From: Candidatus Obscuribacterales bacterium
GTDB taxonomy: Bacteria; Cyanobacteriota; Vampirovibrionia; Obscuribacterales; Obscuribacteraceae
Reading direction: 5' to 3'
Assembly (NCBI GenBank): GCA_949127735.1
Contig: CASBPX010000065.1
Coordinates: forward strand, 1-64,000
DNA: 64,000 nt
Part shown: one piece after another, positions 46,091-56,041 of the stretch
How positions within the stretch are numbered: position 1 is the stretch's first letter
How the letters are laid out: the number at the start of each line of letters is the position of its first letter
Notes under the pieces: generated by a model
What the model saw: the letters and a program-made list of their open reading frames with translations, nothing else
What the model was told of the DNA's origin: nothing
The model's database searches: none
Made by a program: the position numbers and the translations under genes

Positions 46091-47575
46091 TTAACGGCCA
46101 GGAGTCCGACCAGGAAAGAACTGGTGCTTGAAATGGAACTGAAGCTCCAATAAACCGGTGTTGTTCAGGCGCCGGTATGGCAGCAACGGATGTTCGAATA
46201 ATTGTTGCACGCTTCGCTCGAAATCCGACTTGAAAGCAAAACCGCCTGCATCAAAGCGGCCGGATGAAGAATCATACTTTCCATTGACCCGGAGTTCGAC
46301 CGGTGTCTCCAGTCCGCGAGGATACCAGTTTCTTTCACACTTCAAAGTCAATCTGTTCAAGAAATCTTGAAGCTCAATCGAGGAATCGTTGAGTGTTGAT
46401 TCAATCGACACGCTGCAAAAATGTGAAGGTTCGTTTGTTGTTACGGCCAGACTAGCTGTGGACCCGTTTTCAGGCTTCAGAATTTTGATTGCAAACTGTT
46501 CTTGTACGTGGACCGGAGAGTAGTGAAAAGAACTCACATCTCCAAAAACCGACGGTCCTGCGATCATTTTGCCGGCCGTGTTTACTACGCCCCAGACTGG
46601 TCCTTTCATTGTGCCACTACCGGTGGTTATCGCTCCAGGAGTCAGATCTTCATCAACGATAGTAGTTTGTAATCCGTTCCGCCTGCCGACAACGGCGCAT
46701 GCGGCCAGTCCGTCGTGAAACTCGGCTGCGGCAGCGAATCTGGCTGGTATTGTCAGTTGCCCGGTTCTATCGGTGTATCCCCATTTGTTCCTCTGGCGGA
46801 CCGCTGCCAGTCCCTCGGAGAAAGCTCGAGCTGACTGGAACCGGGCCGGAATCACTATTCTTCTTGCCGGGTCGATAAACCCAAACAGCTCTCCATCTCT
46901 AAAAGTGATGCGGTCATCTTTCGGTTCGCCGATTTCTATCAAGCGTGGCTTGAGAACCGGCAGGCCGCTTTGCGTGAGATATACGCTTTTGGTCCAGATC
47001 AGCGTGCCGATTGCACCGAAAAAAATGGCGTTTGCAACAGTAAAAATCTGTCTTTGAGTACGCGAACCGACTGTCCAGAAGTTTCTAACCATGCCCAGGC
47101 AGGCAAACACCGAAAACATTCCAAGTATCGAAAAAGCTGCTGCACCGCACCAGAGTATTGACACGACAATACTTTCCTTGCCTTTCAGACCGCCGAAAAT
47201 AATCAAAGCGCAGAGTCCGAGATAAGCCAGAGCCGTTGCTATTCTGACCAGGTAAGGTATGCGAAGAAGAACTCGTTCGTACAATCTCGGAGACGAAGAA
47301 CTGGCAAGATTTTCGTCAAGCAGCACAATGCAAAGCCACAATAGTGATATGAGAAGCGCCCAGCATCCCAAAAGAATCAACAGAAACCCGCCTGCACCAA
47401 GAGCAAGAATAATGGCAACCGCCGTTGCGATCGATGCCAGTGCGATCAAGGGCAGGGGTAATTTGCAAGGTCTGTTAGCTGGCGCGACAAAGATTGCGTT
47501 GAGAACGAACAAAAAAATCATGGCGACAATGCCGACCAGCTCGATCGATGCATACTGCTCGCCGTGGATATTCAT
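46091..47575 (-). CDS. membrane protein with WG repeats
   Basis: Several TM helices then ARAFSEGLAAVRQRNKWGYTDRTGQLTIPARFAAAAEFHDGLAAC...PVWGVVNTAGKMI. Confidence 0.8.
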   Translation of the reverse strand: MNIHGEQYASIELVGIVAMIFLFVLNAIFVAPANRPCKLPLPLIALASIATAVAIILALGAGGFLLILLGCWALLISLLWLCIVLLDENLASSSSPRLYERVLLRIPYLVRIATALAYLGLCALIIFGGLKGKESIVVSILWCGAAAFSILGMFSVFACLGMVRNFWTVGSRTQRQIFTVANAIFFGAIGTLIWTKSVYLTQSGLPVLKPRLIEIGEPKDDRITFRDGELFGFIDPARRIVIPARFQSARAFSEGLAAVRQRNKWGYTDRTGQLTIPARFAAAAEFHDGLAACAVVGRRNGLQTTIVDEDLTPGAITTGSGTMKGPVWGVVNTAGKMIAGPSVFGDVSSFHYSPVHVQEQFAIKILKPENGSTASLAVTTNEPSHFCSVSIESTLNDSSIELQDFLNRLTLKCERNWYPRGLETPVELRVNGKYDSSSGRFDAGGFAFKSDFERSVQQLFEHPLLPYRRLNNTGLLELQFHFKHQFFPGRTPGR

Positions 47576-47639
47576 CGGGACCTCGGGCTACTTATTGGGC
47601 CGGGCGTGATGACAGACCTGGCGACTTGCTTACTGGCGG

Positions 47640-47665
47640 CAATGACACTGCCGGTAGTGTCATTG
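47640..47665. repeat. 26-bp near-perfect palindrome
   Basis: CAATGACACT-GCCGGT-AGTGTCATTG. Confidence 0.7.
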
Positions 47666-47690
47666 TATGACCCGTCAAATGACACAATGG

Positions 47691-48125
47691 TTAGTCGCCG
47701 ACGACCTCAACATCCATGTCCACCTTATCTCCGAATTCGTTTCTGCCGTCGGCCATACTGTACTGGAGCGTGTAACGTCCGGTCCATTTCGAGGCTTGCA
47801 CTTTGAAGCGGCAGTCCCATGTTTGACCGGTATTGACCGTAGCGCTGAGATTGACTTCAGGCGTTAATTCTTCTCGCTGTGTGGGAGCTCCCGATGGTCC
47901 GCGCTTTATCTTGCTCTTCATTCTTATATTGCGCCCTTGCCATTTGATATCGCCGACATTCTTGACTTTGATGGTCACGTCGTACGATTGGCCGGCTTTC
48001 ATGGTCGAAGGAATTTTGATGCTGGAACGCGAGAATTGTGCATCCAGAGGCGCGGAAGCCAGCGCTGATGTGCCTACACTAGAGGACATCATCAATGCCA
48101 CTGTCAGTGCTTTTACACTTTTCAA
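47691..48125 (-). CDS. secreted NBR1-Ig-like domain protein
   Basis: Signal peptide; FSRSSIKIPSTMKAGQSYDVTIKVKNVGDIKWQGRNIRMKSK...VNTGQTWDCRFKVQASKWTGRYTLQYSM. Confidence 0.65.
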   Translation of the reverse strand: MKSVKALTVALMMSSSVGTSALASAPLDAQFSRSSIKIPSTMKAGQSYDVTIKVKNVGDIKWQGRNIRMKSKIKRGPSGAPTQREELTPEVNLSATVNTGQTWDCRFKVQASKWTGRYTLQYSMADGRNEFGDKVDMDVEVVGD

Positions 48126-48176
48126 TTTATTTCTCCTTGCATGTCCAATTAACTAGTCTTCATTGCTCGAAAAAAA

Positions 48177-48821
48177 CTAGCGCGTGGTCTGTTCGACGTT
48201 TAGCTTGAAGCCACCCTCAGTCAGTCCGTTGGCGCCGGCCACACCGATGAGAATGCTGTAGGGGTTGCCCACGGAAGTGAACTCGATCTTTCTAACCCCA
48301 TCATCCTTGTTTTGGATTTTTTTCATGGCATCAATCTTGGCATATTTTGGATAACTGGCTTCAGCCGAAATCGCCTGTGTGACATTCGGGGGAACAGGTT
48401 GATTACCGGCGGCAGACTGACGCAGCGCGTACAGATTGATCGCGGCTTTGTCTTTCGGTGTCAGTGTAATTTTTAGCGAAGAGCTTGCCGACATCGGGAC
48501 TCGATAAAAAACATGATTACCATCAAATTGCTCAAAGCGCGTCGCGGGAAAACAAGCAACGTTGCTTAGTTCTGCCCAGCCAAGCGGGATTTTCTTTCCC
48601 GCTTTGATATTTCCCTCGACGCTGGAAGGCGTGGAGGGGCCGCCTACGGTTATTGCCGTCACAGTTTGTGTTGCTGCTTCATCAGCGTCTGCTGGCATCT
48701 GTGCGCTCAAAGCGGCCATAACCATTGCACAAGAAAAAAGACGTTTCATCGTTTGCTCCCAAAAATTTGGATTATAGAGCAGGGTAGCCACGCTCACCAT
48801 ATATTTGATGCTATCGGGCAT
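48177..48821 (-). CDS. secreted hypothetical protein
   Basis: Signal peptide MKRLFSCAMVMAALSAQMPADA; start probably at that Met (about 48749). Confidence 0.65.
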   Translation of the reverse strand: MPDSIKYMVSVATLLYNPNFWEQTMKRLFSCAMVMAALSAQMPADADEAATQTVTAITVGGPSTPSSVEGNIKAGKKIPLGWAELSNVACFPATRFEQFDGNHVFYRVPMSASSSLKITLTPKDKAAINLYALRQSAAGNQPVPPNVTQAISAEASYPKYAKIDAMKKIQNKDDGVRKIEFTSVGNPYSILIGVAGANGLTEGGFKLNVEQTTR

Positions 48822-49605
48822 TATTTGGAGACTGGTTTTCTGGGAGATACGCCGAACCTTCGGCCTGCATTAATGTGCCGTTGACTTGTTTGCCGATGAT
48901 CTCTGCTTTACCAGGAGACAGTAGGAGAAATCTAACTCGGAGATCCGACTGGGCGTTCTGTGGAAAAACAGAAATCGCATTGTCACGCAGCCTTTTCAGT
49001 TTCGCAAGCTTGCTCACTGGAGACGTATCGAGATTTTCAATCGGCATCTCCTTCCAATATCGATTTGTTGTCGGCATTAGCAGGAGCGGATCGATTTTGT
49101 ATTTGCCAATCCTCATCGACTGCGACCACCAATTATTGCACTGAAACGGACCAGGCTCCTCACCCTCAGAAGCTTCAATTCGTTGGGCCGTGACGCCCGA
49201 CGAACTCTTGCTATTACCGCTTTGCGAGCTGACTTTCTCAACATCCCTCCGCATTATCAGCCCTTCGACAGAAACGCCGTAATCCTTATCGGTAAACTGC
49301 TCCGGACCGGTGACAATGCCCTCTACCATGACAAGCTTGTTTTCATTGGCCGGATCTATCTTGTCGGCAGATGCCTGAGTGTACTTACCGTCAGCTATGA
49401 GCTGTGCTTCTTTAGAGCTACAGCCGGCCGTGCCCAATAACATTACTGCAGCCAATAATAAAAAGCGGCGTGATGACATTTTAAACCCCGATATCCTGAA
49501 ACAAGCCGTCACGGACCGTAAGCTCCATAGCCATCTGCGGTATCGGCAAATAGCAATCCATGATACGCGAACACAGCTAACATGGGCCACTCTTGGCAGG
49601 CGCAC
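48811..49605 (-). CDS. lipoprotein, hypothetical
   Basis: Lipobox in MSSRRFLLLAAVMLLGTAGCSSKE; start probably internal (about 49480). Confidence 0.65.
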   Translation of the reverse strand: MRLPRVAHVSCVRVSWIAICRYRRWLWSLRSVTACFRISGFKMSSRRFLLLAAVMLLGTAGCSSKEAQLIADGKYTQASADKIDPANENKLVMVEGIVTGPEQFTDKDYGVSVEGLIMRRDVEKVSSQSGNSKSSSGVTAQRIEASEGEEPGPFQCNNWWSQSMRIGKYKIDPLLLMPTTNRYWKEMPIENLDTSPVSKLAKLKRLRDNAISVFPQNAQSDLRVRFLLLSPGKAEIIGKQVNGTLMQAEGSAYLPENQSPNNAR

Positions 49606-49882
49606 GCCAACTTTGGCAAATTACTGAGGATCTGGTTTTACGAGCGAGGCGCTCCTCCTGAGCCTCGGGCACCATATACAGTGGCGCGCGCTCGATCGTG
49701 GTCGAGGGTAAGGTAATGGGTTGGGCGAGAAGAGTGCCGGAGGTCTTCGCAGCGTTCTTAATTTCGCGATAGACAAACAATAGCCAAATCTCGTTGACAG
49801 TCATTCCTGACGCTCAACCAATCTGATCCGTTTTGAGCTAGGCATTGCATTAGGCGCGCACTTTTCACCTACCCCAATAAAA

Positions 49883-49912
49883 AAGTCGGCTTCTCGCTGA
49901 GACCGCCGACTT
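49883..49912 (-). terminator. terminator downstream of the tRNA-Met 3' fragment
   Basis: AAGTCGGC...GCCGACTT; on the minus strand followed by TTTTTTATT. Confidence 0.65.
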
Positions 49913-49927
49913 GATTGTGTTCTTAAT

Positions 49928-49974
49928 TGGTTGCGGGGGTAAGATTTGAACTTACGACCTTTGGGTTATGAGCC
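49928..49974 (-). other. 3' fragment of tRNA-Met (CAT) with CCA; putative att site
   Basis: Minus strand GGCTCATAACCCAAAGGTCGTAAGTTCAAATCTTACCCCCGCAACCA: anticodon-arm part, T-arm, acceptor 3' strand, CCA; no 5' half upstream. Confidence 0.75.
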
Positions 49975-50147
49975 AAAAAATATCGGTTTTGACGGTGGTT
50001 CCCTTGACTAGATAAAACTCTCTCAACCTGCGTACTGGTGGCGCTTTTGAGATTTAATCTTGTTGACCGGTTTTGATCGATCCGTCCGATTTATAATGAA
50101 TTTGCGTTAGGCATAGCGTTAGGCGTTTAGTTCTGGGTAGGAACCCA

Positions 50148-51497
50148 ATGGTTGAAGAAAAAACTGGCAAGAAGTTCACTGCGAAGCACATACGGGCACT
50201 TTCCTGCCCGGATCATCTAAAACAACGTTATGTTTCGGTGCTGCCCGATGTTCATTTGTATGTTTCGGTCGGACGGGGTGGCAAAAAGGCGTTCTGCTTT
50301 CGGCTCCCAATAGAACGAACGTGGCGCGTCTTAGATTTGAACTGCAAGTTCGAGGATTCGCTTCCAGACGCGCTATTACGCGACATCATGCTTGAAGCCC
50401 AATCGAGAGCGGCTGAATTGACGGCCCGTCTTAACCGCGGCGAAAACATCTTTGAGAAGCAACGCAAAGAGGCGTCGCATACGCTTCAGGAGCTGTTCGA
50501 TCATTACAAGGAGAATCACCTGGAAAAAAGAGGAAAGCGCGTCCTAGACAACGAGAACAACTTCAAACGCTGGTTCGCAAAGAAGAATCTGGCCAAGAAA
50601 AAGGCGAACGACTTTTCCCACGAGGACGCAGCGCGACTTCATTCATCAATGGAAGAAACTCCGGGCAGCGCAAACCGCGCAGTGCAACTTGGTCGCGCGA
50701 TGTTCAACTTTGGCATCAAGACTCACTTCATTTCGCGAACAGATAACCCGTTTGCCGGAGTTTCGTTGTACAGGGAGAACGAGCGAGACAGAGTCCTTTC
50801 GGATGAGGAAGCAGCCAAGCTATTGACCGCACTTGAAGCCATTCCCTCAGTTCATACAAGAGAGCGTACGTTGCGCGATTTCATTCTCCTGTCGCTTTTG
50901 ACGGGCGCGCGTAAGTCGAACGTAATGACTATGCGCTGGGACGAAGTGGATCTTAAGAGCGGCACCTGGAGCATCCCTGCAGAGAAAACCAAGACGCAGC
51001 GCGCGCAATTAATACCGCTCGGTGAGATGGAGAAGGAGGTTCTCACACAGCGTGAACAGCTGCTCGAAGAAGCCGGAGTGATTAAACGTGATTGCCCTTG
51101 GATCTTCCCTGGAAAAGGATCAGCTGCCGGACACATGATCGATCCGGGAAATGCCTGGGAATCGCTGCGCGAGAAACTTGGGATGAGCGATTTATGGATT
51201 CACGACCTGCGCAGAAGCCTGGCATCATCAATGGCGAACACCGGTGCAGACGTGTCACTTGTCCGAGCAGCTCTCAACCACACCGACACACGCACCACGC
51301 TGAAAGCCTACATCAGGACAAGCCAGCAAGTACAACTGCAAGCAAGACAGAAGGCGCAAGGAGCATGGTTTGAAGCAATGAAGAGCCAGCAGACAAAAGC
51401 GGCAGAATCAAATGCGGTTGATGATGCAGACGCAAAGTCGAGCGACAAGAAAATTGCTAAGAAATCCAAAGCCAAACGCGGAAATAAGAGAAGCTAG
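50148..51497 (+). CDS. tyrosine-type site-specific integrase
   Basis: LLSLLTGARKSNVMTMRWDEVDLKSGTWSIPAEKTK, LWIHDLRRSLASSMANTGADVSLVRAALNHTDTRTTLKAYIR (R...HxxR...H..Y). Confidence 0.95.
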   Translation: MVEEKTGKKFTAKHIRALSCPDHLKQRYVSVLPDVHLYVSVGRGGKKAFCFRLPIERTWRVLDLNCKFEDSLPDALLRDIMLEAQSRAAELTARLNRGENIFEKQRKEASHTLQELFDHYKENHLEKRGKRVLDNENNFKRWFAKKNLAKKKANDFSHEDAARLHSSMEETPGSANRAVQLGRAMFNFGIKTHFISRTDNPFAGVSLYRENERDRVLSDEEAAKLLTALEAIPSVHTRERTLRDFILLSLLTGARKSNVMTMRWDEVDLKSGTWSIPAEKTKTQRAQLIPLGEMEKEVLTQREQLLEEAGVIKRDCPWIFPGKGSAAGHMIDPGNAWESLREKLGMSDLWIHDLRRSLASSMANTGADVSLVRAALNHTDTRTTLKAYIRTSQQVQLQARQKAQGAWFEAMKSQQTKAAESNAVDDADAKSSDKKIAKKSKAKRGNKRS

Positions 51498-51719
51498 CGC
51501 GCACTATGCCACCAGATGCGGTATCGGACGCAGCCTGGACAGCACAGAGCAACGTAACGTATCGATCTTGCGCATTAGGCGCCGCTTGGCAAACCGGTTC
51601 CTGGCATTCTAGTTGTATGATTAGTAACCTTTAGACAATGGTTTCCAAGCGATTCCGCGCTGCATGCAGGTGCTGGTTGGAAGTGACTGTCCGGGGCAGG
51701 CTGCTTTTAGGAACCGCTT

Positions 51720-53030
51720 ATGCTTTTGCTGCACATTTCTGACATCCATTTTAAGCATCCGCTATGCGATAGCAATATGGACCCAGATCAGCCGTTTCGA
51801 ACGCTCTTAGTGAGCGACGTCCGAGCTCGTTGCCAAGGTGCTGGGAGAAAAGTCGATGCGATTCTGGTGACCGGCGACATAGCCAATGCTGGGAAAGAAA
51901 AAGAGTACAAGGCAGCATATAAATGGCTTTCAGAACTCGCAGAAGCATGCTCGTGCGAGATGGAATCCGTGTTTGTTGTGCCCGGCAACCACGACGTAGA
52001 TCGCAAGATAAACGCAGAGCGCGCGGCTGTCCAGAATGTTCACAAAGCCATTCTGTCTGACAAGAGCCCAAAGGCATTAGAGAAACAATTCCTCCGGCAG
52101 TTCAACGATGCTGATGCTGGGCATGCACTGTTTGCGTCGCTAGAGGAGTACAACATTTTCGCTGCACGGTTTGGTTGCAACGTTTACCCCACAGAGAAAT
52201 TGTGCTGGATGCAAGACATTGAACTTGAGCACGATGTGACCTTGCGGCTTTTCGGGTTAACTTCCACCTTGCTATCAGGTGTTGACGGCGAAAAAGACCA
52301 ACCCCGCCAAAACCTGTATATGAGCCCTTTCCAAACGGTGCTAAATCCTGAAGACAATGTCGTTAATGTCGTGCTTTCCCATCATCCACCTGATTGGCTT
52401 ATAGATGCCGATGATGTTGATGATGCGATCAGAGCCCGGGCGACGCTTCACTTTTTTGGTCATAAACATCGGCAACGAAACTTCTGCGATACGAATTACG
52501 TACGATTTAGTGCTGGAGCAGTAAATCCTGACCGGCATGAACCAGGATGGGAACCCGGATACAACCTAATCAACATCGATGTGGCCAAAGAATCGTTGCG
52601 CTGCTATATCGACGTTAGAGCCGAAATAATGATCTGGCAAACTGATCCAAACGGCTTCAAACCTAAGCGTTTCGGCGACACAGAGTTTCTGAAGCATCGC
52701 GTACCGGTAAGAGCAAGACAAATAGCGCCGGTCGCTGTATCGCACTCTTCCGTGGAAAAGGAATTGGTGGCAGTGGAAGAACTAGCCCCTGAGACGGTGA
52801 AAGTGGAGGCAACGATGAGCGATGAGCATTCTCGTAACATAGTGCTTCGTTTCTGGAATTTGCGGGCGAGCGAAAGACGCGAGGTAGCCACCAAACTCGG
52901 TATTATCGAGAGCGACGAAATCGCTCTCCCCGAGGCAGAACGTTACGACAGAGCCCTGCGAAGAGCCTCTGAACGGGGGCTTCTTGAAGAACTCGCAGCA
53001 GAAGTTAAAATACGGGAGGACGCACGCTAA
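51720..53030 (+). CDS. calcineurin-like metallophosphoesterase with C-terminal effector-associated (death-like) domain
   Basis: [51 protein letters not shown]-terminal [53 protein letters not shown]. Confidence 0.85.
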   Translation: MLLLHISDIHFKHPLCDSNMDPDQPFRTLLVSDVRARCQGAGRKVDAILVTGDIANAGKEKEYKAAYKWLSELAEACSCEMESVFVVPGNHDVDRKINAERAAVQNVHKAILSDKSPKALEKQFLRQFNDADAGHALFASLEEYNIFAARFGCNVYPTEKLCWMQDIELEHDVTLRLFGLTSTLLSGVDGEKDQPRQNLYMSPFQTVLNPEDNVVNVVLSHHPPDWLIDADDVDDAIRARATLHFFGHKHRQRNFCDTNYVRFSAGAVNPDRHEPGWEPGYNLINIDVAKESLRCYIDVRAEIMIWQTDPNGFKPKRFGDTEFLKHRVPVRARQIAPVAVSHSSVEKELVAVEELAPETVKVEATMSDEHSRNIVLRFWNLRASERREVATKLGIIESDEIALPEAERYDRALRRASERGLLEELAAEVKIREDAR

Positions 53031-54133
53031 TGGTTGAAACAGCCACCATCACCATAAATCCAGATTTCGTGAAATGGTATAGAACAGTCGGGGTTGACGA
53101 AAATCGAGAACGTCTTGAAGCTCGGTTTAAAGGCGTCCAGGCACTGCTCAAAGCTGCGACTTACAAGGATGTTGAAACTCTGATCAAACTTGCTTTCTCG
53201 ACGAAGCAGCGCCCATCCTCCGAATCTCTTGAACGTGTAAGCAACTTCTTTAAGCAATTCGACGACCTTTTCGACGCCCGCGACGACAAAGAGCTAAAAC
53301 TCTTGTCGGCATCCGCGTTGACTCTATTGCTAGAGTCGAGTTCGCACGTATTATCCTTGACGGGACTGTCAATAAAAACGACCGCCTGCGGTGGCGCGCG
53401 AACTCCAAATCTGCCAATGGATCTACCAGGTCTTGCCGAACAAGCCTTAGCGAACAGCGCTGAAAGACGCAGAGATCGCCCAGATATAACCAAAGACAAA
53501 TTGGTGGCTACGAAGATAACCGATATCGAAGCGCACAAGACAAAGCTTTCTTCAACCTTCGATGCTGAGAGCGTAAATGCCTGTATTGATGTTCTCTCGG
53601 AAAACCTCAAGAAAAGCATAACCGCCGTAATTCAACAATCGAACACAGCGCTTTCGCAATTTTCAGACTACATAAAGGTTCAGGACGAAGAACTAGAGCT
53701 GCTGTGGTGGATATTCGGCGAAAGAAGCATCGACCTCGACAAGTCATTTAAGGACATACCAGTCGATCAGCGTGCACTAGTTTTGGCCAAAGAAATGGCA
53801 GACAACACGTACTTTCTACCTGGGCCGCTCTCAACCAAGGCGCTTTTGTGTCGAACTGGGATTTCGCAAAAAAAGACTAAGCTGACTGCTGCTATTAGTG
53901 CGTGCGAGACTAGCTGGCTGGAGTCGCTAAAGATGCCAGATGAAGCCAATCCGGTTGTTCTGCCGATACACTTTGGCATCGCGCGGAGGTTAGAGACTAA
54001 TGACGAGGCAGCATGGATAGCCGGATGGAGTGGAGCGACTGGTATTGACCAGAACCTCAGCCTGTCTGGGATAGAGCTGAGTCTATTGTTCTACTCGGAG
54101 CAGCTTATAGTGCAGTTTGACAAGGGAGGCTAA
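53030..54133 (+). CDS. all-helical protein, GTPase-associated system (GASH-like)
   Basis: Position in operon (TAATG overlap with upstream MPE) and helix-rich sequence consistent with GASH; family by recollection. Confidence 0.6.
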   Translation: MVETATITINPDFVKWYRTVGVDENRERLEARFKGVQALLKAATYKDVETLIKLAFSTKQRPSSESLERVSNFFKQFDDLFDARDDKELKLLSASALTLLLESSSHVLSLTGLSIKTTACGGARTPNLPMDLPGLAEQALANSAERRRDRPDITKDKLVATKITDIEAHKTKLSSTFDAESVNACIDVLSENLKKSITAVIQQSNTALSQFSDYIKVQDEELELLWWIFGERSIDLDKSFKDIPVDQRALVLAKEMADNTYFLPGPLSTKALLCRTGISQKKTKLTAAISACETSWLESLKMPDEANPVVLPIHFGIARRLETNDEAAWIAGWSGATGIDQNLSLSGIELSLLFYSEQLIVQFDKGG

Positions 54134-54137
54134 TAAT

Positions 54138-55163
54138 TTGGCTGAGACTACTCAAGTTTTATGTCGCAATCCCGACTGTGACTATGCAAAAACCCAGAAG
54201 TGTATAGACGGTTTGGATAGCTCGGCTCATCCGCAAGTCTCAGCTGATAGCAAGCCAGCTGCATTCGACTCCGATGCGGCGAACGACGAGCTTATCGCTG
54301 CGCATACATCGTCTATCGAATCGCTATGGACCGGTGAGTGCTTAGATTGCAGCGAAGCGTCGAAAATACTTCGTCGTGATGAAAGTCGTGTACTTGCTGT
54401 CATTGGTCCAACTAAATCAGGTAAGACAAGTCTCATTTGCTCAGTATTCGAGTTGCTGCAGATTCAAGTGCGAGACGACTTTCAATTCGCCGGATCTCTC
54501 ACACTGTTTGCATTCGAACGGGCATGTCATAACTCTCGAGGCGAATCACTTAGACACGAGCCGGTTATGGAACATACTCGTCACAATCCGCTGCCATTCG
54601 GAGTTAGCTTTTATCACCTGAAAGTCGCTCAGAGAGAAGAGCATCCAGTTAGTTTGCTATTTGCAGACCGGACTGGCGAAGATTACAAAGCGGCTTGCGA
54701 TGATCCTAGTGTCTGTTCTGATTTTGTCGAAGTGAAACGAGCCGACAGCATTACCATCCTTGTCGATGGACAATCGGTTCTCAATAGCGCTGAACGGCAC
54801 AACGTTAGAAGTACTACCGAACTAATCGTACAAGGATTGAAGGATGGTGGCGTGCTTAGCGGGAAGCAAGCTCTGTTGGTCGTACTTACCAAGCAAGACA
54901 TGATCGAAGCCGAAAACGAGGAAAATAAGGAAAAAGCGTACGCATTTTTTGAGAGTCTAGTACAAAACATTCAGCGATTATATTCGGAACTTTTTGAAAA
55001 CATTCAAGACTTCAAAATTGCAGCTTCGCCCCAAAACAGCCTGCTGCCATACGGGCACGGAGTTTTCAATTTGATGTCTCAATGGTATGGCAGCGCTCCT
55101 AAAGCTCCGCCGATAGTACTACCTGCGGTGACATCCAAAAGGGCTATGGGACGCATTCAATGA
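54138..55163 (+). CDS. P-loop GTPase (DO-GTPase1-like)
   Basis: VLAVIGPTKSGKTSLICSVFELLQ, SLLFADRTGEDYKAA, VVLTKQDMI; N-terminal Cys cluster; TTG start after GGAGG. Confidence 0.75.
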   Translation: MAETTQVLCRNPDCDYAKTQKCIDGLDSSAHPQVSADSKPAAFDSDAANDELIAAHTSSIESLWTGECLDCSEASKILRRDESRVLAVIGPTKSGKTSLICSVFELLQIQVRDDFQFAGSLTLFAFERACHNSRGESLRHEPVMEHTRHNPLPFGVSFYHLKVAQREEHPVSLLFADRTGEDYKAACDDPSVCSDFVEVKRADSITILVDGQSVLNSAERHNVRSTTELIVQGLKDGGVLSGKQALLVVLTKQDMIEAENEENKEKAYAFFESLVQNIQRLYSELFENIQDFKIAASPQNSLLPYGHGVFNLMSQWYGSAPKAPPIVLPAVTSKRAMGRIQ

Positions 55164-56041
55164 CAAACATGCTCCACAACGGTCGCTTAGTTATCATCGC
55201 TGGACTCCCTGAGTCCGGCAAAACGACCTATCTTGCAGCTTTGTGGCATCTAATAACCGCCCGAACCCACACAACAAAGTTCACCTTTGATTCACTAGTC
55301 AAAGGTGAACACAAACATTTGAATGCTCTTGCCGAAAGATGGCGCCAAGGTCACGTCCAGATTCATACGGAAACAGCTGCGAACAGTGTTGTTGATATGA
55401 ACTTGTTGGATTCGTCAGGAGAGCAAGTTCGGTTATCGTTTCCCGATGTTTCCGGCGAGTCATATAGGGACATGTGGGAAGCTAGAGATTGCACCACAGA
55501 ATTAGCAAACTTGCTTCGTAGTGGTCGCGGGTTGATGTTGTTCGTCAATACTGATTTGATACAGGCACCGCTGCTTACAGTGCAATTGGCCGCACAGGCA
55601 CAAGCTATCGGTGTGCCTCTTCCACCGGGGCAGAGCCAGCCATGGAATGCAAGGGAGGCTCCGACCCAAGTACAACTTGTAGACCTATTGCAACTGTGTC
55701 GTTTGCAGCCTCTGGACATAGATACCAAGCGTGTTTCAATCATTTTGTCCGCATGGGACAAAGTGGCAATTGAACTACGAACTCCACAACAGTTTCTTCG
55801 GGAACGACTGCCCTTACTCTACCAGTATCTAACGATCGGTAATGTTTGGGATTGGCGAGTATTTGGGGTAAGCGCTCAAGGCGGCGACTACATTCGTGAT
55901 GATAAGCCACCAACACCGGAAGAACTGGCAAAGGTAGAGGAGCTTCGAAATTTGGATGATCCAGTTCGTCGTATTTCAGTAATAAGCGATGTGGATCACG
56001 CACACGACCTAACGGAGCCGCTAGCATGGCTCCTCGAATGA
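55160..56041 (+). CDS. P-loop GTPase (DO-GTPase2-like)
   Basis: LVIIAGLPESGKTTYLAALWHLI, LSFPDVSGESYRDMW, SIILSAWDKV; ATGA overlap with upstream gene. Confidence 0.75.
   Translation: MTNMLHNGRLVIIAGLPESGKTTYLAALWHLITARTHTTKFTFDSLVKGEHKHLNALAERWRQGHVQIHTETAANSVVDMNLLDSSGEQVRLSFPDVSGESYRDMWEARDCTTELANLLRSGRGLMLFVNTDLIQAPLLTVQLAAQAQAIGVPLPPGQSQPWNAREAPTQVQLVDLLQLCRLQPLDIDTKRVSIILSAWDKVAIELRTPQQFLRERLPLLYQYLTIGNVWDWRVFGVSAQGGDYIRDDKPPTPEELAKVEELRNLDDPVRRISVISDVDHAHDLTEPLAWLLE

Noticed and set aside
49577-49804. 75-aa minus-strand ORF near the island boundary
   Set aside because: Possible small protein, but no domain or convincing RBS; insufficient support.
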